Counted from the stretch's first letter, positions 8,602 to 16,728 are shown. The stretch: 64,000 bases of DNA from Archangium violaceum (GCF_016887565.1 NZ_CP069396.1:5190001-5254000); one strand, 5' to 3'. Made by a program: numbers and translations. The notes: a model not told the origin generated them from the letters alone.

Positions 8602-8844
8602 TCGGCGCCCTGGACGGCTGCCGGCGCGGTGCTCCGGGGACCGAAGGGCGAAGTGTTCAAGCCGGTGCTGCTCTGGCAACCGAGCCCCATTCTCCCCGCC
8701 GCGCCGGGAGAGGCGAGCAACCGAGGGCGCGTCGTGGTGGAGGTGCTGGCTATGGAGAGGGAGGCCCGGGGGACGTACACCCTCATCCTGTGGGATGCTG
8801 GGCGCCAACGCACCGTCACCCTCGGTAACGTGACGTTCCTGTAG
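8602..8844 (+). pseudogene. C-terminal stump of a DUF2381-family protein
   Basis: About 80 codons remain, with the typical ending of the myxobacterial DUF2381 family: GAVLRGPKGEV, then a proline-rich link, then GTYTLILWDAGRQRTVTLGNVTF and stop. Complete members are about 300 residues with a signal peptide. Here the reading frame enters directly from the right end of the outer IS21, so everything upstream is missing. I did not find the missing N-terminal part on the left side of the insertion, so a deletion accompanied or followed it. The stump has no start of its own and is not expected to be functional. Confidence 0.7.
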
Positions 8845-8929
8845 GGGAGCAGAACCACAGCTCCCCTGGTCCTCGTTCACGCTGGCAGTTCGCGGAATAG
8901 AGCTGAGACACGGCTCTCGCGAATCGCCC

Positions 8930-9376
8930 TCATCGAAAGGCGCGAGCGAACGCCTCTAGGGCAGAGGTGAGATCTTCCAGAGCTGGATCACTGTGAGGGA
9001 GCATGTTCTCCGGCTGCTGAAAGAACGTTTCAGCGCCGGAGAGAACAGCCCGGCACAGGGTCGTGGCATTCACTTCGCCGAGAGGGCTCGCTCCGCATTG
9101 GATGGCGATACGTTCCCCCTTCGCCTTCCGGAAGCGCACGGAGAACGACGAGTCGGCTCCAACGAAGGTGTATTCGCTTCGCCTCTCCAGCAGGAACCGA
9201 CGCAGTCCATCGAGAAGCTCCACGATGGCGATGGCGAGCATCATGGCTTGATCAGGTGTCCTGCCCCGCGAGCTACAGATGCCTTTTTCGCTCACGAACG
9301 TCATGTGCCCCAGGTCAAAGCCCGAGCGTGTGGAGGTCCTCGGTCCATCGGCCCACTCACATTTGAACTGGAACAT
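8930..9376 (-). CDS. Probable immunity protein of the SitA-like toxin
   Basis: This soluble 148-residue protein (MFQFKCEWADGP) has no signal peptide or membrane segment. Its start codon directly abuts the stop codon of the toxin-like lipoprotein at 9377, with no spacer, so the two are translationally linked. Base composition is visibly lower in GC than the neighbouring genes, a common sign of a recently acquired variable cassette. Position, size and composition fit an immunity protein (SitI role) that would bind and neutralise the nuclease-like domain. I do not recognise the fold from sequence; the role is inferred from context only. Confidence 0.6.
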   Translation of the reverse strand: MFQFKCEWADGPRTSTRSGFDLGHMTFVSEKGICSSRGRTPDQAMMLAIAIVELLDGLRRFLLERRSEYTFVGADSSFSVRFRKAKGERIAIQCGASPLGEVNATTLCRAVLSGAETFFQQPENMLPHSDPALEDLTSALEAFARAFR

Positions 9377-10921
9377 CTATCCACCCCTGACTGGGAACAT
9401 CGTAATGACACGGTTGGCGTCGTCCGAATCAACGATGACCCGCACCAAGTCTCTCACACCGTTGATCTTTACCTTCATCTGGAAGACCTGGATACGCCTG
9501 CCAGGTTCCGAGATGCGGTTTCCATTTTTGACGATGTCCTTCGCTGCTTCCAGGAGTTGTGCGCGAGAGGTTCCCGGTGCGAAGAAGTCGCCCGGCCCGG
9601 TTGGATGAGTGCCGGTGATGTGCCTTGCTTCGATATGCTGCCAGCCCTCCTGAGGGTTGCCATCCTCGATCCGAGGCTCCGCCCTGTTGGGTGACCTCGC
9701 GGGCCTGGAGGGGCCCGCACCAGTCGCGCTCTGTCCCTGGCTGGCCATGTGGAGGATGGCGATGGTGCCCACGCCCACCTCCAGCGTGGTCGTCACCGTG
9801 CCCGCCGACACCGCCACCGTCCTTACCGCCAGCAGGCCCTCGGCCGAGAGGGACAGCACCGGCATGGTGACCTCCAGCCCACCCAACGTCCGCGTCAGCG
9901 TGCTGGCCGTGCCCCCCGCCGTGCCCAAGGTGAGGATGAGGTTCGTCGCCAGTTTCGAGACCGCCTTCACCTGCTCGCCCCGAGTCATGTACCGGAAGCG
10001 CTCGAGGTACTCCGGCGAGGAGGCGATGAGGGCCGCGACTCCCGCCGGGAGGTGTCGCAGCGAAGCGATGCTGTCCGACGGGTGGGAGAGCAGCTGGCCC
10101 ATGGCGTGGTACAGGTCGACGAAAGCTTCCTCCGCGCCATCCAGCGAGCGGCCAATGTAGTCGGCGTCGTCGTACACCTCAGCCAGTGGGGGCCCTTCCA
10201 GGAGGGGGCGCAGTTGCGCATCCGCCTGCCGGAAGACCCACCCGCTGACGGTGTAGAAGCGGCCCAGTTCGAAGGAGCCAGCGCGAAAGGCTTCCTCCTT
10301 CCATTCCACCGGGCCCACCTTCTGCTGCGTGCGTCCGTTGAGCGTCCAGGCCAGGTAGCCATCCGGCCGCAGCACGGCCACGCTCTTGAAGCGCTCCACG
10401 CGGCGCAGCAACTCCTCGCGGGAGACATCCCCTCCCTCCAGCACCTCACGCAGCAGGTGGCAGACGGCCATTCGTGGCGGGAACGATCCCAACGTCACGG
10501 GCTTGTTCATCAGCACCGTCAGCACCCGGGCCGCCTCCTGGGGCGTGAGGGGAGCGCCTCGCGGGGGCAGGTCGTTGAAGTTGTCCAGACCCGCGAGTGC
10601 CAGTAGGTACTCGAAGGCGTCAACCTGCACGGCGCCACTGGCCACCGCGCGCACGGCCATCTCGGCTGGGCTCACCATGGCCACCTCCGTGCCCTGCACG
10701 CGCTCACCCCGTCGGCGGAGCAGCCGAGCGGGTGCATTCGAGCCCGTGGCCGCATACTGGGCGTCATCACGCACCGCGCCCGCCAACCCAGAGGAGGCAC
10801 GCGGGTTGCGGTCCAGAAGCATGCCGCGTCCCGCTGGTGGCGTCACCGTGATGCAGCCGGTGGACAGCACGACAGCCCCGAGCACCAGGGCCACCCACTT
10901 CCGCGCCAGCTCAGCGGGCAT
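9377..10921 (-). CDS. SitA-like polymorphic toxin lipoprotein
   Basis: This 514-residue protein starts MPAELARKWVAL, with the lipobox VVLSTGC near residues 18-23. It is conserved with the truncated protein at 1-366 as far as that one extends. A middle region (residues about 320-390) is hydrophobic and small-residue rich (LATNLILTLGTAGG and following), possibly for membrane entry. After a Pro/Arg linker the last 100 or so residues form a separate domain with HIEARHI and RIQVFQMKVKINGVRDLVRVIV. This looks like a small RNase of the Barnase-EndoU-ColicinE5/D-RelE type. The gene overlaps the SitB-like gene by 11 nt and abuts the immunity candidate. In Myxococcus such lipoprotein toxins are transferred between kin by TraAB outer-membrane exchange. 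The lipoprotein is seen; the toxin role is inferred. Confidence 0.7.
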   Translation of the reverse strand: MPAELARKWVALVLGAVVLSTGCITVTPPAGRGMLLDRNPRASSGLAGAVRDDAQYAATGSNAPARLLRRRGERVQGTEVAMVSPAEMAVRAVASGAVQVDAFEYLLALAGLDNFNDLPPRGAPLTPQEAARVLTVLMNKPVTLGSFPPRMAVCHLLREVLEGGDVSREELLRRVERFKSVAVLRPDGYLAWTLNGRTQQKVGPVEWKEEAFRAGSFELGRFYTVSGWVFRQADAQLRPLLEGPPLAEVYDDADYIGRSLDGAEEAFVDLYHAMGQLLSHPSDSIASLRHLPAGVAALIASSPEYLERFRYMTRGEQVKAVSKLATNLILTLGTAGGTASTLTRTLGGLEVTMPVLSLSAEGLLAVRTVAVSAGTVTTTLEVGVGTIAILHMASQGQSATGAGPSRPARSPNRAEPRIEDGNPQEGWQHIEARHITGTHPTGPGDFFAPGTSRAQLLEAAKDIVKNGNRISEPGRRIQVFQMKVKINGVRDLVRVIVDSDDANRVITMFPVRGG

Positions 10922-12130
10922 GGTCCACCCCCAGGCCCAGGGACGCGAAGGCGCCCGGGCGCAGCGCTCCGCCCGGTGTCGGGAACAGCAACGTGCCGCC
11001 CTGGCCCACCGCGTACAGCCACCCGCCAAAGCGCCAACGCACCTCGCCCGAATACAGGTAGCGCGCCTCTGGCCTGCCCACTCCGGTGGCGAGCGCGCTG
11101 ACGGCCACCTCCACGCGCCGCTCGGCCAGCTGCGCCGCGAGCCGCCCGTCCACGTCCACGCGTCCCCAGGTAAACGCCTCCACCGCCAGGGAGAGGTGCA
11201 GGTGTCGTTGCCGCAACCCGCCAAGTCGCACCGCATCCCACCCCACCACCGCCTCGCCGTACACCGAGAAGCCGTCGGGAAAGGGCGCCTCCACGACTGG
11301 CAATCCGGAAGGGCCCGCTGCGCGGAAGCGCGCCAGCTCGTAGTCCGGGCCGAAGAGGCCCTGGCGAAAGCCTCCGCGCTGCCCTCGCACCTCGAGCCGC
11401 AGCCGTGCGTCCAACGTGGGCGTCACCGCATCCGCACCCACGCCGGCCACCGCGCCCCAGGCCCCGCCCACACCCGGACGCCCACCCCAGCCGGCCAGCA
11501 CGTGCAGCTCGTAGTCCGGGCGCACCACCACCACCGCCGTTCCATCCAGGTGCGCCAGCGTCACGTGGGGAGAGTGGCCTCCGGCCCGCCCCCAGTCGTG
11601 CACCGCGGACAACGCCAGCGTGTAGCGCCCCGGTTGCTCCTGCGGGCCCGTGAAGAGGTGTGCCAGGTCGAGCGCTACCTCCGCGCCCATGAGGCGCGCA
11701 CCCAGCACGTCCGAGGAAAACGCCTCCGCGTACAAGGGCCCCAGCGTGCCGGTGAGAAAGGCTCCAGCCGGGTGGTAGTCCGGATTGTTGCGGTTCGAGT
11801 ACCGCCGTACCAGGTGCCCGGAAAGGAGGCTGTAGCTGTCGAGGGCGCCCGCCCACAGCCCCACCGGGGAGGCGTCCGAGCCCAGCTTGAGCGCACGCAC
11901 CAGCTGGCCCCAGTCCGAGAGGCTGTCCCAGTCCTCGCGGCGCACCAACCCGCCGCCCTGAACTCCGCCCCCCAGCCGCAGCCGCACCGGAGCGCCCAGG
12001 TTGACGCCGCGCTCCTCGCCGCCGTCCAGCACCAGCATGGGGGTCAGTTGGACATAGCGCTCCACGCCGCCCGTCCCGCCACCCGGCAGCAGCGCCAACC
12101 CGGTGGCCTCCAGGCGCGCCAGGTAGTGCA
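10562..12130. repeat. Right copy of duplicated barrel/lipoprotein gene pair
   Basis: This matches 1-1575 in the same orientation. Similarity of the barrel gene runs up to about 12130 (HYL at the start of its mature part) and then stops. Beyond about 12160 the sequence is a fragment of an unrelated solute-binding protein gene. Confidence 0.8.
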
Positions 12131-12227
12131 GGCGCCCAGCCGAAGAAGCCGATAGCAACAGGAGGCTGCCAGCGTCTTCGTCAAATTCCTCCTGAGCTCG
12201 GAGATCCAGCAGCGGGCCTACGATCAT
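10911..12227 (-). CDS. SitB-like protein, 5' end replaced (possible pseudogene)
   Basis: The body of this protein is very close to the barrel-type protein at 356-1684 (for example ATGLALLPGGG, QLTPMLVLDGGEE, the ending LGVDHAR). It should assist the adjacent lipoprotein toxin. The N-terminus is different: upstream of LLLLSASSAGRLHYL the frame enters antisense to a solute-binding-protein fragment. The natural start and half of the signal peptide are therefore missing. An ATG at 12227 keeps the frame open (MIVGPLLDLRAQEEF), but this leader is charged and not a signal peptide. Unless another start is used, the product is probably not exported. The break is next to transposon debris. Confidence 0.6.
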   Translation of the reverse strand: MIVGPLLDLRAQEEFDEDAGSLLLLSASSAGRLHYLARLEATGLALLPGGGTGGVERYVQLTPMLVLDGGEERGVNLGAPVRLRLGGGVQGGGLVRREDWDSLSDWGQLVRALKLGSDASPVGLWAGALDSYSLLSGHLVRRYSNRNNPDYHPAGAFLTGTLGPLYAEAFSSDVLGARLMGAEVALDLAHLFTGPQEQPGRYTLALSAVHDWGRAGGHSPHVTLAHLDGTAVVVVRPDYELHVLAGWGGRPGVGGAWGAVAGVGADAVTPTLDARLRLEVRGQRGGFRQGLFGPDYELARFRAAGPSGLPVVEAPFPDGFSVYGEAVVGWDAVRLGGLRQRHLHLSLAVEAFTWGRVDVDGRLAAQLAERRVEVAVSALATGVGRPEARYLYSGEVRWRFGGWLYAVGQGGTLLFPTPGGALRPGAFASLGLGVDHAR

Positions 12228-12446
12228 GGCTTCCGCCCGGCGCAACCCTCCGTGCGGCCCTCGCCGGAGCAAGCGGAACGGATGCAAGGTCTGGCGCGGA
12301 TCGGCTTCAAGGAGAATCCCGCCTCCGCACCTTTGGTGGTGACGCCGGCTGTCGCGCGCGTCCTGCTGGATAACTGGGCGCTGGATTCCTCCACTGCGAC
12401 AAACGCAGCCTCAGCCCCTCCCGTGGCATCCCAGCCCGGGCCCTGA
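12162..12446 (+). pseudogene. Remnant of a periplasmic solute-binding protein gene
   Basis: The frame encodes FVKFLLSSEIQQRAYDHGFR and then PEQAERMQGLARIGFKENP before a stop at 12446. This pattern (a FLLS.EIQ helix followed by HGFRPA) is typical of the C-terminal end of ABC-type or VWA-linked solute-binding proteins. No start or upstream domain remains, because the left side joins the broken SitB-like gene at about 12160. It is a deletion scar, not a functional gene. Family recognition is from the short motif only. Confidence 0.5.
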
Positions 12447-12498
12447 TGGGGCGCTTCGTCCCGGCACTGTTCGCCGTTGTCGACGAGCGCCAAGACGG

Positions 12499-12730
12499 CC
12501 GCAGCTGAGCCTGCCCCAGGTGGCCAAGGAGCTGGACTTGACCGAGTCAGCGTGAAGTTCGAGCTCATCGACGCGCAGAAGGCCCATTTCTCCGTGGACT
12601 TCATGTGCCAACAGCTGGGCGTGTCGCGCTCGGGCCACTACGCCTGGAAGGGGCGCACGGAGGCCGAGCGGCAAAGGCGGATCGCGAGCTGGCCCAGGTG
12701 GTGGCGGCGGTGGGCTTGCCCCGGTTACGT
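12499..12730 (+). pseudogene. IS3-family transposase remnant (orfA end, orfB start)
   Basis: Frame one gives SLPQVAKELDLTESA and a stop at 12552, the helix-turn-helix of an IS3 OrfA. A GTG at 12549 overlaps that stop and starts KFELIDAQKAHFSVDFMCQQ and then LGVSRSGHYAW, the typical N-terminus of OrfB. The rest of both genes is missing: OrfA has lost its start and its leucine-zipper part, and OrfB ends where the ISL3 element begins. The DDE domain is absent, so it cannot transpose. Confidence 0.75.
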
Positions 12731-14499
12731 GGCTCTCCCGCACTTTGTGTGATCCGCGAGCGAGGAAGCAGGCAAGGACGGCAACAGGCAGGTGGGGCGA
12801 GTACGACTGGGGATGAAAGAGTCGTATTCGATTCCTGGTTGTCGGGTGGAGCGGGTGGTGCGAAGCGGCTCCACGCAAACCGTCCTCGTGGTGCGCACGG
12901 AGCGTCGAGGCGCTCCGTGCCCTTCCTGCAAGCAACATAGCGACGCGCAGCACAGCACCTACGTCCGTCGGCCAGCCGACGTGCCCTCCGCGGGGCGTGC
13001 GGTTCAGCTCGAGCTGCACGTGCGCCGTTTCTCCTGTCGCAATGCGAGGTGCGAGCGGCGCACGTTCGCCGAGCGCCTGCCCCGCCTTCTGGCCCCGAGT
13101 GCCCGGCGCACGCGCCGGCTCGCCCGTGCGCAGTGCGCCGTGGGCATGACGGCCGGGGCCGAGGGCGGAGCCAGGCTTCTCAAGCCCCTGGCCATGCCGA
13201 CGAGTCCCGACACGCTCCTGCGGTTGATGCACCGCGCCCCGCTGCCCGCGCAGATACCGCCTCAGGCAGTGGGGGTGGATGATTGGGCCTCGCGCAAAGG
13301 GCGCACCTACGGCTCCATCCTGGTCGATTTGAAGAAGCACCGCGTTGTTGACTTGCTGCCCGATCGGTCGGCTTCCACTCTGGCCGCATGGCTGCGTCGG
13401 CACTCGGGTGTCGAAGTCATCGCCCGTGACCGCTCGAGCGAGTATGCACGCGCAGTCGCGGAAGGGGCTCCCCATGCTCAACAGGTCGCGGACCGCTGGC
13501 ACCTGCTGCTCAACGGGCGGCAGATGGTGGAGCGTTGGCTGACGGGAGCGCATGCGCGTCTGCGTGCGCTGCCCGAAGTGCCGAGCGCGGATACCGCCCC
13601 CGTGCGCCGTCACGCCAGTTTCCCACGCACTCACAGCGAGGCGCGTGCTCGTGAGGAGAGCCGGGCACGACGTCTCGCCGTGTACCAGGCCGTGCGCCGC
13701 CGCCACATGGCCGGGGAGCCTCTGCTGAGAATCAGCAACACCCTGCGGCTGGCGCGGGGGACGGTGCGCAAGTACGCCTTGGCGACGAGCTTTCCAGAGC
13801 GCGCAGCGCGTGTGCCCGGTCCGAGCATTCTCGACCCTTACCTGGAGTATCTCGTCCAGCGGCACACCGCCGGTTGCGAGAACGCATTGGCCTTGTGGCG
13901 GGAGATTCGCGCCCGGGGCTTCAAGGGCACATCGCGGCAGGTCCATCGCTGGCTGCAGACGCGACGCACGACGGTGGCACATTCGACGCCTCGCATACGC
14001 CGCGGCAATGACTCGAGCCCGAATCTCTCGCCCCCTGGTGGCGCGCTCCCCTCGCCCAAGCAGCTGGCGTGGATGTGCGTTCAACCGAAGGACGCGCTCA
14101 CACCCACTGAGGTGACCACGCTGGCGCGCATCGAGCAGGACACGGAGGCCGCGCGAGTCGTGACACTGGTGCATCGCTTCGGGGAAATCGTGCGCGAGCG
14201 GAGCGTCACACGAGGAGCCAAGCCCATCAACACCTGCAGCACCTTCGAGCAGTGGCTGGGTGAGGCGCGCACCTGCGGCGTGCGCGCGGTGGAGACCTTC
14301 GCGCAGGGACTCGAGCAGGACGGTGATGCCGTTCGGGCCGCGCTGACCACACCGTGGAGCAATGCCCAATCCGAGGGGCAGATAACGAAGCTCAAACTCC
14401 TCAAGCGCCAGATGTACGGTCGCGCCAGCTTCGACTTGCTGCGCCGTCGCGTGCTGCTCGCCGCGTGAGCGCGTCGATCACACAAACTGCGGGAGAGCC
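12731..14499. mobile_element. ISL3-family insertion sequence, complete
   Basis: This 1,769-bp element is bounded by 24-bp inverted repeats with one mismatch, at 12731-12754 and 14476-14499, starting GGCTCTCCCGCA. GGCTCT tips are typical of the ISL3 family. It contains one long transposase gene. No 8-bp target duplication is visible. The inverted symmetry continues imperfectly outside the tips, with GCYTGCCCCG on both sides. Confidence 0.85.
12792..14468 (+). CDS. ISL3-family transposase
   Basis: This 558-residue transposase starts at the GTG at 12792; an ATG at 12813 (MKESYSIPGCRVERVV) is an equally good start. An N-terminal zinc-finger-like part (CPSC, then CRNARCERRTF) and a helix-turn-helix region lead to the ISL3 DDE core, with aspartates in VGVDDWASRKG and VIARDRSSEYA and the late glutamate in SNAQSEGQITKLK. 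It catalyses cut-and-paste movement of the element. The frame is uninterrupted and the inverted repeats flank it closely, so the element may still be active. The gene is inserted into IS3 debris. Confidence 0.92.
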   Translation: MGRVRLGMKESYSIPGCRVERVVRSGSTQTVLVVRTERRGAPCPSCKQHSDAQHSTYVRRPADVPSAGRAVQLELHVRRFSCRNARCERRTFAERLPRLLAPSARRTRRLARAQCAVGMTAGAEGGARLLKPLAMPTSPDTLLRLMHRAPLPAQIPPQAVGVDDWASRKGRTYGSILVDLKKHRVVDLLPDRSASTLAAWLRRHSGVEVIARDRSSEYARAVAEGAPHAQQVADRWHLLLNGRQMVERWLTGAHARLRALPEVPSADTAPVRRHASFPRTHSEARAREESRARRLAVYQAVRRRHMAGEPLLRISNTLRLARGTVRKYALATSFPERAARVPGPSILDPYLEYLVQRHTAGCENALALWREIRARGFKGTSRQVHRWLQTRRTTVAHSTPRIRRGNDSSPNLSPPGGALPSPKQLAWMCVQPKDALTPTEVTTLARIEQDTEAARVVTLVHRFGEIVRERSVTRGAKPINTCSTFEQWLGEARTCGVRAVETFAQGLEQDGDAVRAALTTPWSNAQSEGQITKLKLLKRQMYGRASFDLLRRRVLLAA

Positions 14500-14983
14500 A
14501 CAAAATCGGGGCAGGCTCAAGACCACGCTGACGCTCAACGTCACAGCGGAGTCGATGGCTGGTCCCGGATCTCCACCCTCCTGAACTGGCCAATGAGGGG
14601 GGTGATGCGGCGCGTCAGCGGTCTTGAACTGGGCGACCCCGCATGGCCGCGCTGTGCTTTGGGTCGTAGCGGGGTAACAGCGCCAGAACCACGCACGTCC
14701 AGCACCGCGGGCCAGCTTGGCTGCTCCAAATCGCCACATCCTGCCCCTCGCACGTCGTCGGCCCCGGTATCTTGGCAAGATGCACCGGCCTATTTCCTGG
14801 AAGCACAGGGCTCGTGCGGCAACTCCACTTCCCGGCACGCCCCTCTGAGGGACGTAAGAGGAGGGGATGCAACGACAGGGACGTAACAGGGACGTAATCA
14901 AACGGACGCCCCCGAACGCGGGCGAACACTTGAATCCGACGACTCACCAGCCGCAAGCGCCCGGTTTCAGAGGGAAAAAGGGT
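14500..14983. other. Gene-free stretch between ISL3 element and tRNA-Sec
   Basis: No convincing gene is seen in about 480 bases; the open frames lack protein-like composition. It contains two perfect tandem 11-bp copies of CAGGGACGTAA at 14876-14897 and a third GGGACGTAA at 14849-14857, on the 3' side of the tRNA-Sec gene. This could be the trace of an integrated element. Confidence 0.4.
14876..14897. repeat. Tandem 11-bp repeat CAGGGACGTAA x2
   Basis: There are two adjacent identical copies and a third partial copy at 14849-14857. They lie about 90 bases from the 3' end of the tRNA-Sec gene, a position where integrases or their accessory factors often bind. Their function is unknown. Confidence 0.6.
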
Positions 14984-15079
14984 CGGTAGGACAGAGGAAT
15001 CGAACCTCCCAGGGACATGTCTCCATGCCCCCCACCGGTTTTGAAGACCGGGCCGGCCACCAGGTCCGGAGGTCCTACC
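14984..15079 (-). tRNA. selC: tRNA-Sec (anticodon TCA)
   Basis: The minus strand folds into a selenocysteine tRNA. An 8-bp acceptor stem GGTAGGAC/GTCCTACC (longer than in normal tRNAs) comes with an anticodon stem-loop CCGGT-CTTCAAA-ACCGG with TCA at 15042-15044, a long extra arm (GGGGGCATGGAGACATGTCCC) and a T-arm GAGG-TTCGATT-CCTC. G at 14984 is the discriminator base; CCA is not encoded. It is charged with serine, converted to selenocysteine by SelA and delivered to UGA codons by SelB. No selenoprotein or sel gene is in this window. The 96-nt length is typical. Confidence 0.93.
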
Positions 15080-15125
15080 ACTCGCGATTACTGCCGGGCC
15101 CCGCCTCCCGCGTCAACGTCGCGCT

Positions 15126-16202
15126 TCAGTCCAGCCCGCGCTCCCACAGGTCGTCCTCGTCGAGCCCCATCAGGTGACCCACCTCGTGCATCACCGTGAT
15201 GCCGATCTGCTCGATGAGCTCCTCCCGCGTCTTCGCGAAGCGCTCCAGGTTCTTCTGGTACAGCACGATCGACGCCGGGTACGGATCGAATCCCCCCAGG
15301 ATGCTGTTCCGCTCTCCCACCGGCGAGCCCCGGAACACCCCTAGGATGCACGGCGACAGCGGCGGCGACTCCCCCAGCAGATCCTCGTCCTTCGGAATCT
15401 CCTCCACCGCGATCGTCACGTTGTCCAGGTACTCCTTCACGTGCCCGGGCAGCGCCTTCACCGCGTCCTCCACCGCCTTGTCGAAGGCCTCCTCGCCCAG
15501 CTCCACCGGCGGGGGGAACTCCTCCGGCGCCAGCGTCTGCGCCTTCCCGAACCGCTTGCGCGCCTCCTTCCCCTCTCCCCGCCGCTCCGCCAGCAGCCCC
15601 AGGTAATGATGCGCCCACGGCTCGTCCGCCGCGTCCCGCAGCACCTCCTCGAACGCCGCCTGCGCCTCCGGGAACCGGCACAGCTCGAACAGCGCGATGG
15701 CCCGCTCCAGCCTCGCCTCCATTGACCTCGGCATGTGCCCCAGCGCCGCCTCCAGGCTCGCCAGCGCCTGCACACACTCGCCCACCTGGTTCAGCCCCGT
15801 GCCCTCCAGCAGGAGGAACTCGAAGAGCAGCTCCACGTCGCCCGCCCGCTGGGCCATCTTCCGGCCCCGGGCGCACAGGGAGAGGCCCTCCTCCACCGCC
15901 TCGCGCTCGTCTCCCGCCCGCCCCACCAGGCACTCGGCCGCCCCGAGCAGCAGCTCCAGATCGTCCGGCGACACCTTCAGGGCCCGCCCGTAGGCCTCCA
16001 CGGCCTCCTCCAACTGCCCCAGCTCCACCAGGGCCGCCGCACGCCAGTGCAGGGCCTCCGGGAGCTCGGGCGCCTCGGCCAGCAGCGTCTCCGCCCCGGC
16101 CAGGGCCTCCTCGAAGGCTCCTTCCTCGAATGCCGCCGCCACCCCGTCGAGCCGTACCTCCACGTCCGACGGCGCCGCCTGTTTCGACGTACGCTTCCCC
16201 AT
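15126..16202 (-). CDS. TPR protein with C-terminal zinc metallopeptidase domain
   Basis: This 358-residue protein starts at the ATG giving MGKRTSKQ. About 230 residues form TPR-like helical repeats (ALHWRAAALVELGQLEEAVE and AHHYLGLLAERRGEGKEARK are clear units). The C-terminus has a DUF1025-type zincin fold: LDNVTIAVEEIP, then ILGVFRG, then a zinc motif HEVGHLMGLDEDDL with a downstream Asp. Such small metallopeptidases are common in bacteria; the substrate is unknown. There is no signal peptide. The gene is followed by the tRNA-Sec gene, and a response-regulator gene diverges upstream. Confidence 0.8.
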   Translation of the reverse strand: MGKRTSKQAAPSDVEVRLDGVAAAFEEGAFEEALAGAETLLAEAPELPEALHWRAAALVELGQLEEAVEAYGRALKVSPDDLELLLGAAECLVGRAGDEREAVEEGLSLCARGRKMAQRAGDVELLFEFLLLEGTGLNQVGECVQALASLEAALGHMPRSMEARLERAIALFELCRFPEAQAAFEEVLRDAADEPWAHHYLGLLAERRGEGKEARKRFGKAQTLAPEEFPPPVELGEEAFDKAVEDAVKALPGHVKEYLDNVTIAVEEIPKDEDLLGESPPLSPCILGVFRGSPVGERNSILGGFDPYPASIVLYQKNLERFAKTREELIEQIGITVMHEVGHLMGLDEDDLWERGLD

Positions 16203-16293
16203 GCGCGGCCACATACGAACCCCTTCCGCGCGTTGTCAACGTGCGGAGCGGCTGTTACGTTCCGCGCCCCCTGTCTCCCGCTCGTAAGGGTCC

Positions 16294-16650
16294 GTGAACA
16301 TTCTGGTCGTGGACGATGACGTCGAGCTGTGCACGCTGCTCTCTCGGTTCCTGGAGAAGCACGGGTACACCGTCTATTCGGCGGCAGACGCCTTGCAGGC
16401 TCTCGACATCCTCGAGCGCCACGAGGTGGGCCTCGTCATCAGCGACTACCGGATGCCCCACATGGACGGCATCCAGTTCACCGCCATGCTCAAGGCCGAC
16501 CCCCGTCACCAGAACACCTCCGTCATCCTCATGACGGGCAATGCCGACGGCAACGTCCAGGACAAGGGCCTGCGCAAGGGCGTGGCCATGACCCTCGAGA
16601 AGCCCCTGGACTTCAATCAGCTTCTCAACCTGGTGCGCTTCGCCGAGTAG
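16294..16650 (+). CDS. Single-domain response regulator (CheY-like)
   Basis: This 118-residue receiver domain has no output domain. It begins at GTG (MNILVVDDDVELC). The acidic pocket DDD at 7-9, the phosphorylation site Asp51 in VISDYRMPHMDG, the conserved Thr in ILMTGNAD and the Lys in LEKPLDF are all present. It should receive phosphate from a histidine kinase and act by protein contact. No kinase gene is adjacent; the nearest is the hybrid kinase at 18556-20145. It precedes groEL by about 150 bases but is separated from it by the groEL promoter. Confidence 0.88.
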   Translation: MNILVVDDDVELCTLLSRFLEKHGYTVYSAADALQALDILERHEVGLVISDYRMPHMDGIQFTAMLKADPRHQNTSVILMTGNADGNVQDKGLRKGVAMTLEKPLDFNQLLNLVRFAE

Positions 16651-16700
16651 TCCACCCGGCGTCCGGGCCGTCCGCTCCCCCACAGCCCCCGCCTTCCGTG

Positions 16701-16728
16701 TTGACAAGCCCGGCCCGGCTCTTATTTT
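16701..16728 (+). promoter_or_regulatory. Sigma-70-type promoter of groEL
   Basis: A perfect -35 box TTGACA at 16701-16706 and a -10-like TATTTT at 16723-16728 are 16 bases apart. The -10 box overlaps the left arm of the CIRCE operator, so repressor binding would block polymerase. Confidence 0.65.

Noticed and set aside
10922-11236. Upstream extension of the SitA-like lipoprotein to 11236
   Set aside because: It runs inside the barrel gene; the lipoprotein signal starts at 10921, and the paralogue at 366 uses the same position.
12411-14369. A 652-codon antisense frame under the ISL3 transposase
   Set aside because: The sense strand encodes a clear transposase flanked by inverted repeats; the antisense product has no motif.
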